From NCBI GenBank assembly GCA_958450365.1, contig CAUEEP010000478.1:1-64000 (forward strand): a stretch of DNA of 64,000 nucleotides. Reading direction: 5' to 3'. This document shows positions 53,801 through 62,317 of the stretch, piece after piece. The first letter of the stretch is position 1; each line of letters opens with the position of its first letter. The position numbers were made by a program, and so were the translations under genes. The stretch comes from Mesorhabditis belari. Its lineage: Eukaryota > Nematoda > Chromadorea > Rhabditida > Rhabditidae. Below the pieces are notes generated by a model. It was not told the origin of the DNA, ran no database searches, and saw nothing but the letters and a program-made list of their open reading frames with translations.

Positions 53801-56800
53801 GCTCTAAACATGACATGATTGCTGCTCTCGAAAAAATTTGATTTGCCAAAATGCCAAATGAGATTTGCCGATTTTTGTTAGCCAAGATAATCTTGCGTTT
53901 GCAATAATAGAGCACAAAAAGCATTTACTTTTAACTCTAAAAAACGTATTAATGCAAAAAAAAAAACGATTTTTTAGAAACCGTAAACTCGAATTTAACG
54001 ATTTTTCAGTATTGTACCGCATAGGATTTTTGTAATGCTCGGATCGTCATTTAAGTCATTTAAAAATTCATTTAAAAAGACAAATTCATTTAAAAATGTT
54101 ACGGTTCTTCTATTCTATGTAGAATTAAGCGTAGATTTTATGATTAATCGTTTTTTTCAGCTTCAGCAAAAAGTTCTCAATAACTTTGTACTAGTTTTCA
54201 AGGGGAGACTCAGGGCTATCGAATGACCATAATAGTTTAGTTTATCTTTGAATTTTCGCCAAATTATCAGTAAAACAGTAACGAGTACGCTCGAAATATC
54301 GTCGAATTTGTTAAAAGCAAATAACATAGTGGATTCCAAGTGCCTTTTGGTGATCGACGTTCAAAATATAACGAGGTAAACTCTGATTTCGTTCTGCCCA
54401 CCAGACCAGGCTTCGCTTCTTGGTCTATCCCGGATATTTTGGTTTTAACATATACCTGATGGACTAAAGGCTAGTAAATACTGGGTTGATGAATTGAAAG
54501 CTGCGGGCTATTGTCATATGTGACAGTTTGAGCACTTTCTTCAAAAGAAATCCATTTTGGTGTCAATGGAAAAGTTGTAGAGAATCAAAAATCAAGCTTA
54601 TATTCAAATTTTCAGAATGATTCAAAAACTGCTTTTCAAGAAATGCCAAATTTACGAATTTTCACAAAACTTGCAACAAAACTTGCATTTTAAGCGAAAC
54701 TACTAAGTGTATCTTTTTGGAAATTTGGCTGTAAGCCTAATTTTTGATTCTCTACAACTTTTCCATTGACACCAAAATGGGTTTCTTTTGAAGAAAGTGC
54801 TCAAATGCTCAAACTGGAACATCTCGACATCTCCAGTCCTCCGTTTTTGAGTCTCACGCTTGTCTCACACACAAACCAAAATCCTACTACGAAAGAGGAA
54901 TCCGCAAATTGTCTGTAAAATGGGCAGAAGTCGTCAATAATAATGAAAATTATTTGGAATGAATTGATGGTTTTATGTTGAATAAATTTTAGTTCAAAGC
55001 CCCGCAGTTTTCAATTCACTAACCCAATATTTCAAATCGTTTCAAACTTGAATCTATTCTCTTTTCTCAACTCCTTTCGATGGTATCGCTTAGAAAAGCT
55101 TGGCACTTTCTTTTCTTTCGAAAGAGAAAAGTGTCAAGCTTCTTTGTCTTTGTCTTTTTCTTTCTTTTCAGTTTTCAATTCACTAACCCAATATTTTCTA
55201 AATATTAACAATTCTAAGTCAAATACAGTGCTATCAAAAATTTAAGAGTCTTTCGCAAAAGCAAAAGTTTCGAGAACCAGCGTTTTCTATTCGCTAACCC
55301 TCCAATAGCGGTGTTCGGAGCCAAATTTTCATCCACATTGGCATCAATCACTCGTTTTACGTCGCTACGCGCATAGTAGTCGTCGAAACGGAAAACGATC
55401 TGAAAAAAGGCGAACCTCACAAATGATATGCTTAAAATTTTAAGGACTCGTTTTTTGCTTTAGTTAGTTTGAAGTTACATTTTAAACTAACTAAAGCATT
55501 TCCTTTCAATTTCCATTTACCGAAGCATTATCCTGTGAAGGAAATGGTGAGGTGTACCAGCTGGTTGATGGGTGAGCCGTATCCCATCCGAATTGAATAG
55601 CTAAACAAAAACTTCAAACTAAAAACTAAAAACTCAAAGAAGTCACCGGCAAAGCGAGCATAAATCGACGTCCCATCAGCGCGCATGTTGAACTTGTCCA
55701 AGAAGTCGCCACTGAAAAAGAGTAACTAGACAGGGTTGTAAGGACTAGAGCGATCTTTGATATTGTATATTTTTGCTTAAAATTTATATATTATTTTTGT
55801 CTTTCTTTTGATTTATTTGATTTATTTAACTATTTAATTACTACTTTTTGACAAAAATGTCTTTTTAGAATGGCCAAGATATCGAGATGCGATCATCGAC
55901 TTACACAAGCATTTTGGCGATGGATATCTCTAAGCGATTGATCATACACAAACAACTTGTTTCTAACGCAAGCAAACGCTTTCAAGAGTTATTCTGATTC
56001 TGATCATCCTGAATTCTGATCGTCCTGTGGTATTAAAGCTCCTTTTGTCGGTAAAGTTTGTCGGTGTTTTGTCACCAAGAAGGTTCGAGATCAGCTACGC
56101 TTGAAAGCTACGTTCGCAAGCAATGCTACTCTATTTGGATATGCTGAAACAAGAAATACATACATAAGCTAAAAAGCATTTTGGAAACAGTATTTGGTGC
56201 TTTCAACAGGATGAGGCACTCGTACAAAAAGCTCGTTCTAGATTGGTGCAAGGAGAATTTCCCCGAATTTATCGATTTTAACCAGGCAAACCCGGACCTC
56301 AACCCCCTCGATTATTCTGTATTGAAAGCCAAAGCATGCTCGAAATCCCATTTAACAGTCGATTCTTTAAAGGAAGCTCTTCAGAAAGCTTGCAACGAGC
56401 TGGACACGCCCTATCATTTCGCCACCGTGTTCCCAAAACGCCTGCAGGCCTGTGTTGCTGCCAAGTAAATGTTTTATGTTAAATTATTGTATTCAAAGCA
56501 ATTTTTGCTAGTTTGTGTCATTTTAATGTCAGCTGGTCTTTAAATCTTCAAGTTCTTTAGTCCCGTAATCCTGGATAACCCTGTAGACGAGATTAAGTAC
56601 AGCAAAACGTTGTTTGGGATATACTTTGCACTCAAAAAACGTCTCTGACGCACTTAAGCACTCATTTTTCTTGAAACACAAATGCTGATGTAAGAAAAAT
56701 GATGAATGCGTCAGAAAGGAATTGTTTTTGGAGTAGCAGAGTTGTGCCACAAGGTCTTGTTGGTCTCCAACCAGGTCTTGTTCTGACCCAGCTTGACAAC

Positions 56801-57330
56801 AGATCTGGCCCACAAGAGCCTCTTGACCTGGCTTCTGACGGAAAACTGTCCTTCTTTGATTAAATCCTTCGTTTAGAATTTAGAAATTAAAAAGTATCCA
56901 AACTACTAACTATTTAACTACTAACATACCAAAAAACTATTTTGATTCTTTAGAGAACTCTTTTATTATTCGTTACTGTTAAACTAGTTTTTTTTAGATG
57001 TCGTTGCTTTTTTTAGATGTTTTTTAGATGTCACCTCCTTTGTTACGATGAAGATATGAATACAGAAAAGAAAGGAAGATCAAAAATGGAAAGCCTATTT
57101 CTTACCGGTATCACTTGAAGCCCTCAAAGATCCACTTACGCTAAAGCTCTCCAATCGTCGAGTGATCGAGGCGAGGTTTTCGTGTCAAAGATGAAGATCA
57201 CATCTTGTGCATTACACGCAAATTGTTCAGCTAAATCTCTAGGTGAATTCGATAAAATTCTATAAATCTCACATGTTCCATGAGCTGAAATGAAGAAAAA
57301 CGCTAAAAGAAGAAAATATTTAAAAGCCAT
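41640..57330 (-). CDS. Secreted protein with two VWA-like domains, at least 15 exons
   Basis: Minus-strand gene assembled from splice sites, ATG 57330 to TGA 41640. The order is signal peptide, VWA-like domain 1 (exons 1-6), VWA-like domain 2 (exons 8-11), then a C-terminal region of about 440 residues (exons 12, 14 and 15) that I cannot assign. Both VWA domains have degenerate metal sites. VWA domains usually mediate adhesion or ligand binding in the matrix or at the cell surface (family knowledge). With no transmembrane helix seen, secretion is likely (inference). Two places are unresolved: the 3' end of exon 6, and at least one missing exon of length 3n+1 between 45316 and 43732. The known exons total about 880 codons. 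Introns hold most of the repeats of the right half of the window. Confidence 0.78.
42094..42920. mobile_element. Large foldback element in intron 14 of the VWA gene
   Basis: ~270-bp inverted arms (ACTAGGGATTGTTGTTTATT... / AATAAACAACGGTCCCTAGT) with shared interior AGGCCCTAGGCT and AAGTCCAGGCTTGAACCAGG. The right arm carries an extra ~90-bp GC-rich insert (GCACGAATCACTTGGCCACG). Non-coding. Confidence 0.78.
42947..43732 (-). CDS. Exon 14: large C-terminal helical region
   Basis: Single 786-nt exon (262 codons) between acceptor ATTTTCAG and donor GTAGAG, phase 0 at both ends. It is predominantly charged and helical: FIQFNKEIHEFIETEMKRF, VRKTIIDFASYLQVEATNNA, REFERQDNKLKSSLAHFYTE, LVTALHLSKDEKKMLQLAIK. 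The short plus-strand frame at 43389-43670 is a shadow. The family is not recognised; it is possibly a nematode-expanded domain. Confidence 0.8.
43800..44425. other. Intron sequence, nothing recognised
   Basis: AT-rich intron of the VWA gene between exon 14 and the missing exon. No repeat or coding signal recognised. Confidence 0.35.
44429..44588. mobile_element. Partial family A mariner MITE
   Basis: The left ~160 bp of family A (TTAGGTTGATGCAAAAGTCT ... TTAATGCCTGGATTTTCTTG), truncated on the right. It lies in the VWA gene. Confidence 0.85.
45316..45822 (-). CDS. Exons 11-12: unassigned small-residue-rich region
   Basis: Exon 11 (45822-45677) reads LSDPGTIYPSFEHYLKN and SVIVYPEEATYAQQQ. 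Exon 12 (45599-45316) is unusually GC-rich and encodes CESPSCTLTSDIANVVNQVF, IVSVAAMLWTPGCLLAGRAL, IFTQGSFWAVALLRASVAV and AITTITSLFGGAFAG, alternating Ala/Gly/Ser-rich amphipathic helices. It could associate with membranes, although the helices are short. The exon ends in phase 2 at GTGAGT. Overlapping plus-strand frames are shadows. Confidence 0.75.
45940..45987. repeat. (CTGTTTTAT)n microsatellite
   Basis: About five copies of TCTGTTTTA in intron 10 of the VWA gene. Confidence 0.9.
46010..50071 (-). CDS. Exons 7-10: linker and VWA-like domain 2
   Basis: Exons 50071-49937, 49726-49610, 48417-48322 and 46202-46010, phases 0, 0, 0 and 1. Exon 7 is a Ser/Thr/Asn-rich linker (GNKTNQLFNSTSDAYSTDG). 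Exons 8-9 give VTEVCPCTINKSWNDVMILA, DGSDNMGNDRFTQ, MWGFIVSALGEATIGQQIAY and TRVGVVVYGNN, the start of a second VWA (DGSDN in place of DxSxS). Exon 10 is Lys-rich with IEFNIFYVSVGVKEKN, plausible as a late VWA strand. A short exon may be missing between 9 and 10, because the usual middle of the fold is thin. Intron 8 contains the 820-bp GGATCGG satellite. Confidence 0.76.
46469..46736. mobile_element. Tc1-like MITE, 268 bp
   Basis: TA-flanked; the left end is CAGGGTGCGCATTAATTATG and the right end reads, inverted, CACGGTGGGGCAGAATTATG. No coding sequence. Confidence 0.7.
46985..47292. repeat. Minisatellite, 11-bp units in a ~66-bp higher-order repeat
   Basis: Monomers such as ATTCGGTTCCT, ATTAGGTCCCC, ATTTGGTTCCT and ATTAAGCTCCC alternate in a fixed order that repeats about every 66 bp. 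The complement of the main monomer (AATAGGAACCG) is close to the 11-bp monomer at 4966-5668. Confidence 0.92.
47640..47739. mobile_element. End fragment of the AGAGTGTGTTCC element
   Basis: The right tip GCGAGGAACACACTCTA and ~60 bp of sub-terminal sequence (GGCGTTCCTTTTAAAAAAGG) resemble the right end of the element at 60900-61637. The left end was not found. Confidence 0.55.
48437..49257. repeat. GC-rich satellite, ~24-bp unit CGGATCGGACTAGGCTAGCC
   Basis: About 820 bp in intron 8 of the VWA gene. Units of CAATCGGATCGGA plus CTAGGCTAGCC, GCGGACTAGCT or GCTGGCTAGCC alternate in higher-order blocks of roughly 90-120 bp. GC content is far above its surroundings. Confidence 0.95.
50155..50500. 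mobile_element. Foldback element, ~130-bp arms
   Basis: Arms include TCAGCACCAATCCTTTGATT / AATCAAAGGGTTGGTGCTGA and ATATAATATCCATGCAAA / TTTGCATGGATATTATAT, around a short centre (CCGCCCATAATGGGCAGGG, itself palindromic). It abuts exon 7 of the VWA gene. Short frames here are artefacts. Confidence 0.78.
50797..51030. mobile_element. Foldback unit 1 (TACTGGACAATGAAATATGA)
   Basis: ~75-bp inverted arms CTGGACAATGAAATATGATA ... AAGACAAGGGAGTTACAGAC. The second copy lies at 51896-52128 in inverted arrangement. Confidence 0.85.
51137..51649. mobile_element. Family A mariner MITE, inverted full copy
   Basis: 513 bp, TA-flanked (51135-51136 and 51650-51651). The right end, ACTTATGCATCAACCTAA, is perfect and the left end is slightly decayed. 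It matches 2809-3331 reversed. Confidence 0.88.
51896..52128. mobile_element. Foldback unit 2 (TACTGGACAATGAAATATGA)
   Basis: Near-identical to the unit at 50797-51030, with the same ~75-bp arms. Confidence 0.85.
52381..57330 (-). CDS. Exons 1-6: signal peptide and VWA-like domain 1
   Basis: Exons (high to low): 57330-57140, 55711-55647, 55600-55521, 55399-55299, 53036-52953 and 52495 to about 52381. Signal peptide MAFKYFLLLAFFFISAHG. The VWA fold follows: NAQDVIFIFDTKTSPRS, DWRALAGDFLDKFNMRADGT, APNTAIGGALVDATNIFTN, NRTPVIILFTNG, SILRGLLQVDIWYGF. The canonical DxSxS is DTKTS and the FTDG Asp is Asn, so metal binding is doubtful. Joins 1-5 keep phase. The exon 6 donor is GGT-GTTTTG or one two bases earlier. 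A start at the upstream ATG 57369 would bury the signal peptide and was not chosen. Confidence 0.78.
52588..52652. repeat. Strong hairpin beside exon 6
   Basis: GAGATCTAAAACTCCGGCC faces GGCCGGAGTTTTAGATCTC around ~27 nt. Directly after it, 52653-52675 (CCTCAAAATCGAGGCTTTGG) duplicates part of VWA exon 6 (52444-52463). Confidence 0.8.
52853..52912. repeat. (GGTTT)n microsatellite
   Basis: About 12 copies of the 5-bp unit TTGGT, in the intron between VWA exons 5 and 6. Confidence 0.97.
53278..53748. repeat. Dispersed ~500-bp repeat, uninterrupted copy
   Basis: Matches 36805-37805 without the palindromic MITE and without the triplicated 42-bp segment. A weaker short tandem (CATGATTGCTGCTTTAAA) lies on both sides (53218-53275 and 53745-53820). 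Confidence 0.8.
53825..54478. other. Intron sequence with a dispersed 110-bp repeat
   Basis: No exon found. 54120-54150 carries TAGAATTAAGCGTAGATTTT, which also occurs in the arms of the composite at 51663. 54175-54295 matches 3880-4010. Confidence 0.45.
54481..55027. mobile_element. Internally deleted mariner, family B, copy 3
   Basis: 547 bp, TA-flanked (54479-54480 and 55028-55029). It retains the same C-terminal transposase remnant on plus (54889-54965, ending NNNENYLE: G to E in GNY) and the inner inverted repeat. Confidence 0.87.
55732..56586 (+). mobile_element. Degenerate DDD-type Tc1/mariner element
   Basis: Ends ACAGGGTTGTAAGGACTAGA (left) and, inverted, ACAGGGTTATCCAGGATTAC (right). 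It encodes scraps of the same transposase type as 13620-14657: RDAIIDLHKHFGDGYL near 55880, and at 56181-56468 WCKENFPEFID, NPDLNPLDYSVLKAKACSKS, LTVDSLKEALQKACNEL. Many stops. It lies in intron 1 of the VWA gene. Confidence 0.72.
56600..57135. other. Intron 1 remainder of the VWA gene
   Basis: A palindromic MITE half-copy (GACGCACTTAAGCACTCATT / AATGCGTCAGAAAGG) spans about 56625-56725. No exon seen. Confidence 0.45.
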
Positions 57331-57540
57331 ATTCGCCGTTTTGACAAAGAAACAACGAGACTTTTCCATTTTTGTCCAGACTTTTTTGCGTTTATCTGAT
57401 AAGAGCTTTTTTTACGGTCTGAAGTCAAAAGAACGGGCAATTAGTTGGATATTTTATTGTCCACGCCCAGAATTGCGAAAGTTTATGGAATTTTTTCTGA
57501 TTAGGCAAAATAGTAGAAGGGCAAGAAAGGAGGCAAAGGA

Positions 57541-57998
57541 GAACAACAGCCAACTGTTGCCGAACCGACAACCGACGAACTGAAACAAGTGGTTGCTCAA
57601 CTCGATGGACAAGTGCTTCCAGCTCTCGCTCAACTCAACGAGCAAGCTGCAAAGATTGAGGGTGTCGAACCCGAGAAAGAGAATGCCCACAATTTGACTG
57701 TTCGAGCTCAATCACTTCTTGACGAGGCACAGAAAAAACTTGACGAGAAGATTGCCGCTGATGAGAAAGCTGCTCGTGTTGAAGCAAAATTGCTTGAGAT
57801 CAAAGTCGTGCCCGAGAGTGTCGCCGCTCTTGCACAAGCTCCACAACAAGAAATCCCACAAGACGATCAGGATGTGTTGAAGAGACAAGAAGATGCCACT
57901 GAAGTCGACATTGGAAAGCTTCAAGAGAAACTCGGTCAAGTCTTTTCGCTGAATCCAAATTTTTCAACCAAAGCAGCTACTCAAACTTTTGCATAATT
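57541..57998 (+). pseudogene. Intronless coiled-coil/spectrin-like coding fragment
   Basis: Open from GGAGAACAACAGCC to the TAA at 57994-57996. It reads TTDELKQVVAQLDGQVLPAL, NLTVRAQSLLDEAQKKLDEK, AAARVEAKLLEIKV-like helix and DDQDVLKRQEDATEVDIGKL, then changes character at about 57935 (VFSLNPNFSTKAATQTFA). The strong codon bias and heptad-like helices suggest an exon of a large helical cytoskeletal protein (a nesprin/ANC-1-type repeat is one guess, not shown). There is no promoter-proximal ATG or splice sites, and it abuts the U1 duplication, so I treat it as a captured exon fragment. It could instead be a short real gene starting at GTG/ATG near 57589. Confidence 0.5.
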
Positions 57999-58224
57999 AA
58001 AATTAAAGATCAATATCTTAAACTAAAAACGAATGTTTATTGGCTTATGCTTTCGAGTCAGTTTTGATCACTTAGTGTATAATAAAAGTTCTTTTGTTTG
58101 TTGAGTGGCAAAATGACAAGAATCGGCTAGGGATTCTATTCAAAAGACTCTCCACCATCTCTCTCCCTTTCACACGCTCTTTGTGCACTCTTTGTGCACT
58201 CTTTGTGCGCTCTTTGCATGCCCG

Positions 58225-58250
58225 CGTAATCGTATCCCATCTGGCATCCG
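58225..58250 (+). promoter_or_regulatory. PSE of U1 copy C
   Basis: CGTAATCGTATCCCATCTGG then CATCCG, about 60 to 36 bp before the U1 start. Upstream lies CTTTGTGC repeated three times. Confidence 0.7.
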
Positions 58251-58283
58251 CTCTTTCCATAACCACACCCATTCTCCCTTCAC

Positions 58284-58437
58284 AAACTTACCTGGCTGGG
58301 GGGCTCTCGTGATCATGAAGACGGGACCCCCATGGCGAGGCTCGGCCATTGCCCTTTAGGCTGGGTTGACCTGTGTTGCAGTCCCGAGTTGGGATTCGCT
58401 AACAGCTAAATTTTTGCGTGAGGGGCTGCGTTCGCGC
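58284..58437 (+). pseudogene. U1 snRNA, copy C (probable pseudogene)
   Basis: Starts AAACTTACCTGGCTGGGG and keeps GATCATGAAG and Sm AATTTTTG. The U1A loop reads CATTGCCCTTTAGG (A to C in the ATTGCAC core), ACCTGTGTTGCAGTC has a change, and the 3' half of stem-loop IV (GGCCCTGC) is deleted. Stem-loop IV cannot form, so function is unlikely. Confidence 0.85.
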
Positions 58438-59040
58438 TAAAGAAAACGGATAGAGTGATTGGGATGATGCAGCTGATCATTAAAAATAGCCATTTCTCGA
58501 AACCAACAAGTGATCAAGTTGAGAGATCATCGAGATTTAGCCTCCTTTTCAAATAAAGTATTTCAGTTGAGGGCATTTTGCGTAAAAGCTTATTTTTTGC
58601 AAGTTACTTCAAGATGGACACCAAATAGGGTAAAAAAAAATGGCGATTGGACTACGGCGTACTTGGATGTGCTTTAAGAATCCATCGCCCAAGCCTAGAT
58701 GGGTTACGGTTGCTTTTGCCAAGAGCACATTATTTACTATGGCACAAAAACTTTTTTTTCCTTTAGAACTTTTAGCAACGATTACGGTAGCTCATCCAAA
58801 GCCACGGAAATTTCCAGAGCAGAGCTCTCGAATTTTTGCATCTTCAAGGAATTATGCATTGGGTAAAAGAAAAAAAAATATAGTTAAAGAAAACGAGGTC
58901 TTTTGTTTTAATAGAGGATGACTTAGAGAAAAGGTGTCGCAAATTTTAAATGTTAATTTATCTTCTTGTTAAATGTTAACTTTTAGCACGACGTCGCATT
59001 CCAATTGGTGTCGCCGCCATTTGGAGGTAGTCGATGGCAG

Positions 59041-59510
59041 CGCCGCGTCGTCGTTTCTTTTTTGTTTTTAAATCATTTGTTCATTCAAAACATTTGTTTC
59101 CTCTTCGTTTATTTTTCCTTTTTAAATCATTTGTTTGCGTCAGATTAATTGAAAGTAGCGTTTTACGTGATAAATTTTGGATTGAAATGAGAAAGCAATC
59201 TATTTCCATTTGGGAGCCGAGTGGAGAATCCGGAACTTTTCGTAGCCGGACCACAATGAAGCCCAAAACTCACAAATAAGATGGTTTGCGGAGTTGAATG
59301 GAAACAACGAAAGCAAGGCTCATCTTCTGCACCGTTACAAAACTTGCTATCTGGGCGGAAATCTCAGAAAAAAATTAGCTGGGCGGCGGAATGTTTTTTT
59401 ACCCCCGCGACTTTTTTTCCACATTTATTTTCAAGTATTTTAATATTATTTATAATATTTCAAGTATGTTATATTATTATTTATATTTATTATTTCTTTA
59501 AATATATATA
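59041..59510. other. Spacer, nothing recognised
   Basis: Low-complexity Phe-rich frames only. An AT-rich (TATTTA)n tract precedes the Tc1-like end. Confidence 0.4.
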
Positions 59511-59512
59511 TA

Positions 59513-60055
59513 CAGGGTGCGCCATAATTATCGCAACAAGGTATCACGCGCGTTCCAGGACAATAACTCGTTTATTTAAACTTCATTTCTGTTTTTTTTT
59601 GTGTTTTTATTATATTTGGAATATAATTGAAACTTTTTTCATATAAAATGTGTTTTTTTAGAATGGCTTGAAAATCCTTCATCGATAATCGATCATCATG
59701 CTGCAGCTAATGACAATCGATCATCATCGATCATGCTGATGCACAAGCTAGGAGTCTCCGGAGATTCATAAGCGTCTTAAAGTCGACAGAAGTTTCATTT
59801 TCCGCACTATTCAACGCTACGAAGCTACGGGGATAATTGCTGATGCATTTGAGCGTCCACCAAGAAGCGGTGGACACTCAAATGTCGTCACAAAGACAAA
59901 CATCAAGCGAGTGAGGGACCAAATTCGGAAGAAGCCAAACCAGTCGGCAAGGTAAATGGCAAATGCAAGATGGCGATTTCAAGCACCGCATTGCGTCGGA
60001 TCCCCAAAAATAAGCTCAAATTTACTGCTGACTACGTGTTCTTCTAGGATTTTCC
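59513..60055 (+). mobile_element. Tc1-like 5' half with transposase N-terminus
   Basis: Begins CAGGGTGCGCCATAATTATC after TA and is the same family as 40406-40075. Scattered frames encode LKVDRSFIFRTIQRY-type, ADAFERPPRSGGHSNVVTKT, VRDQIRKKPNQSAR and KMAISSTALRRI, the paired HTH portion of Tc1 transposases. The catalytic half and right TIR are absent. Confidence 0.72.
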
Positions 60056-60178
60056 ACAATTTATTATTTATTATGGCAAAAAAACTTTTTTACACTAAGC
60101 TTAAGTTCACATTAGTAATATTTATTATATTTATTATATAATAACCATTAGGACTAATCAATTTAATGATTATATTAG

Positions 60179-61715
60179 GTTGCAGCTTAAGTCTTGACTC
60201 CATTAGCTAACAATGAAACGCTGGCTCCACAAATTCAGAAATGCGGACATTTCTCTTGAGAATGAAGACCGATTGGGTAGACCCAGAGAGCTTGAAAATG
60301 CAGATATTCTACAAAATATTCGCGAAAATCCCCGGATTTCTTTGCATGAAATTCTGGCTGAGGTTGGATACTCTGATGTAAAAGTTGAAATCACCTCCTT
60401 AATATGGGTTTTAAATCGATTTATGATCAATGGGTGCCCCACAACCTCACCGACTCCATGAATAGGCAGAGGTTATCAGTTGTCACTGCTCTTCTTTCCA
60501 GATACGAGAAGAAATCTTTCTTGCCGTGTGTAGTGATGGGAGATGAGAAGTGGAAGCTGTAAACTTCCAGAGAAAACGAGAATGGGTCGGATCTGGAGTT
60601 ACACCAGCAAAGGATTCGCCACCACCAGAAGAAGTACATGCTATCGGTGGAATCTCTTACGTGTCATTTCTTGAGAGTTTTAATAAACAGACAATCAATG
60701 CTCGATTATACAGCGACCAGCTCAAAAAAACTCGATGAGAAAATTAAGAAAAAGCGCCCTAATTTGAAAAAAGTCATTCTTCAACACGACAACACCAGTT
60801 CACAAACGGTAAAGTTGAGCCGCTCCACAATCGACGAGTTGAACTGGGAACTTATCCCAATCAACATATTCTCATGAGCTCAGTTCTCAGTCTCATGTCT
60901 AGAGTGTGCTCCTTGTTGACAGACAATTTGTCAGACAAGTCTGCCTTGACAACTTTTTTGTCAGACAATTGATCCGACAACCCTCCGACAACGCGTTTTC
61001 TAAAAGGTGCGCTTTTAAGCAAAGCTATAAAGGCCGCGCGAAAAAAATGTGCAAAATTTCCTTAAAATGTAGTAATGGATAGTTTTATTTGAGGATTTAC
61101 GCTTTTTAGGGCGTGGAATTTGTTTTTGAATAGTTCTAGTGCAAATGTAGAAAATAGGCCTGGTAAATTCGTAAATAATATACTTTTTTAATAGTGTTTC
61201 TTAACATTTTCCGTTTTAAATATGTTTTTTTTTTTAAATTTTACATAGCATTTTAAAATTTGTAAGTTTTAGCGAACTTTTGACATGAGCTGCGACGAAA
61301 ATCAAGTCTTTCGCGTGGTGTCCGACTTCAAGAAATGCGGAGGACGGCCATTTTAAGGTATTTTTTTTGTTCCTCTTTAGACTTTTTAAAATAAATTAAA
61401 CAAAATTGTTTTAGGGTTGTTGATGTGCACTCTCTTACGCTCGTCGACTTTCAAGAAGACTAGAATAACAAAAAGAAAAAAACAAAAAGTTATGGAAAGA
61501 GTAATAGAAAAAAAGCGCAAGATTTTAATGTACATTTGCATTTTGAAAAATTTGCTGATGTAAAGCATAGGGCTACGGTAGCTTATCTTTGGCGCGTGCT
61601 TTTTAGAAAACGCTTTGTCTGCAAGGAACACACTCTACTCATGTCCTACAGATATCATCTTTTCCGATCGATGCAACACGTCCTGGATGGAGAACGCTTC
61701 CAAAATGAATCATAA
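60179..61715 (+). pseudogene. Mariner transposase, decayed and split by an insertion
   Basis: The left end is TTAGGTTGCAGCTTAAGTCT. Readable parts: RWLHKFRNADISLENEDRLG, NIRENPRISLHEILAEVGYS, VPHNLTDSMNRQRLSV, VVMGDEKW, LKKVILQHDNTSSQTVKLSR and, beyond the insertion, YHLFRSMQHVLDGERFQN. Several stops and shifts. The second-Asp motif is HDNTSSQT in place of HDNARPHT. Interrupted at 60899/61638 by the hAT-like element. Confidence 0.8.
60900..61637. mobile_element. hAT-like non-autonomous element, 738 bp
   Basis: Tips TAGAGTGTGCTCCTTG and CAAGGAACACACTCTA. A perfect 8-bp duplication CTCATGTC lies at 60892-60899 and 61638-61645. The interior is AT-rich with CAGACAA repeats and no transposase. 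It is inserted in the mariner above. Confidence 0.87.
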
Positions 61716-61719
61716 CTTT

Positions 61720-62315
61720 TTATTAGAAAAAAAAGTCACAAAAGAGCGCTTTGATATCTGGTGATTCAGTTTAAAGATTCTAATTCTAACAACTAATTCA
61801 TTGTTATATTTAAAAAAAGATTTTTAAATATAACAATTTCAGAGCATCTTTACTTTTCTTTTCTTTTCTGGGCGGTTATTTTACACCATAAAACTTGAGG
61901 AATAGCTAAGCTGGAATGGGTTTTTTCGGAAAACGACCTCTCCTTTTGTGCAATCAATTTGCCCAAAAGCTGAACAAATTCCAAAGCTTTTTATTCCAAA
62001 ATGTAGAGGAGATCTTCAGCTTTCGAATGATATATAACACTCATATATATCTGTTCGATATCTTGGGAAATCTAGAAAATAGTAAAAATGCGCATTCATA
62101 GCTGGACAACCCAATTCTTTTCGCCTTTTTGTTCAACATTGCTCATCGCATCACTGCCATTCACCGTTTAATCCTCGAGTTTGATCTTTGATTTTGAGCG
62201 CTACCAACTTTCAGTACGCTACAACTTTCAGCGTGAAGCTTTCCCTCAACATTTACATTTAACGGCTAATTTTATGTTAAATCTTTTATAGACTCACTTT
62301 TTAGACTTTTTAAAC
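61720..62315. other. Spacer, nothing firmly recognised
   Basis: Contains AT-rich sequence and a 61-codon frame (61916-62101) without splice context. Confidence 0.4.
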
Positions 62316-62317
62316 TT

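Larger units (their letters stand above)
58000..59040 (+). repeat. U1-bearing segmental duplication, copy C
   Basis: Matches 40073-39190 in inverted orientation, but with ~240 bp of extra sequence at 58555-58800. Flank similarity extends about 270 bp upstream and about 600 bp downstream of the U1 copy, to the GACGTCGCATTCCAATTGG block at 58990. Confidence 0.82.

Noticed and set aside
57290..57583. 97-aa plus-strand frame
   Set aside because: Antisense to the signal-peptide exon of the VWA gene and Lys/Arg/Phe-rich read-through.
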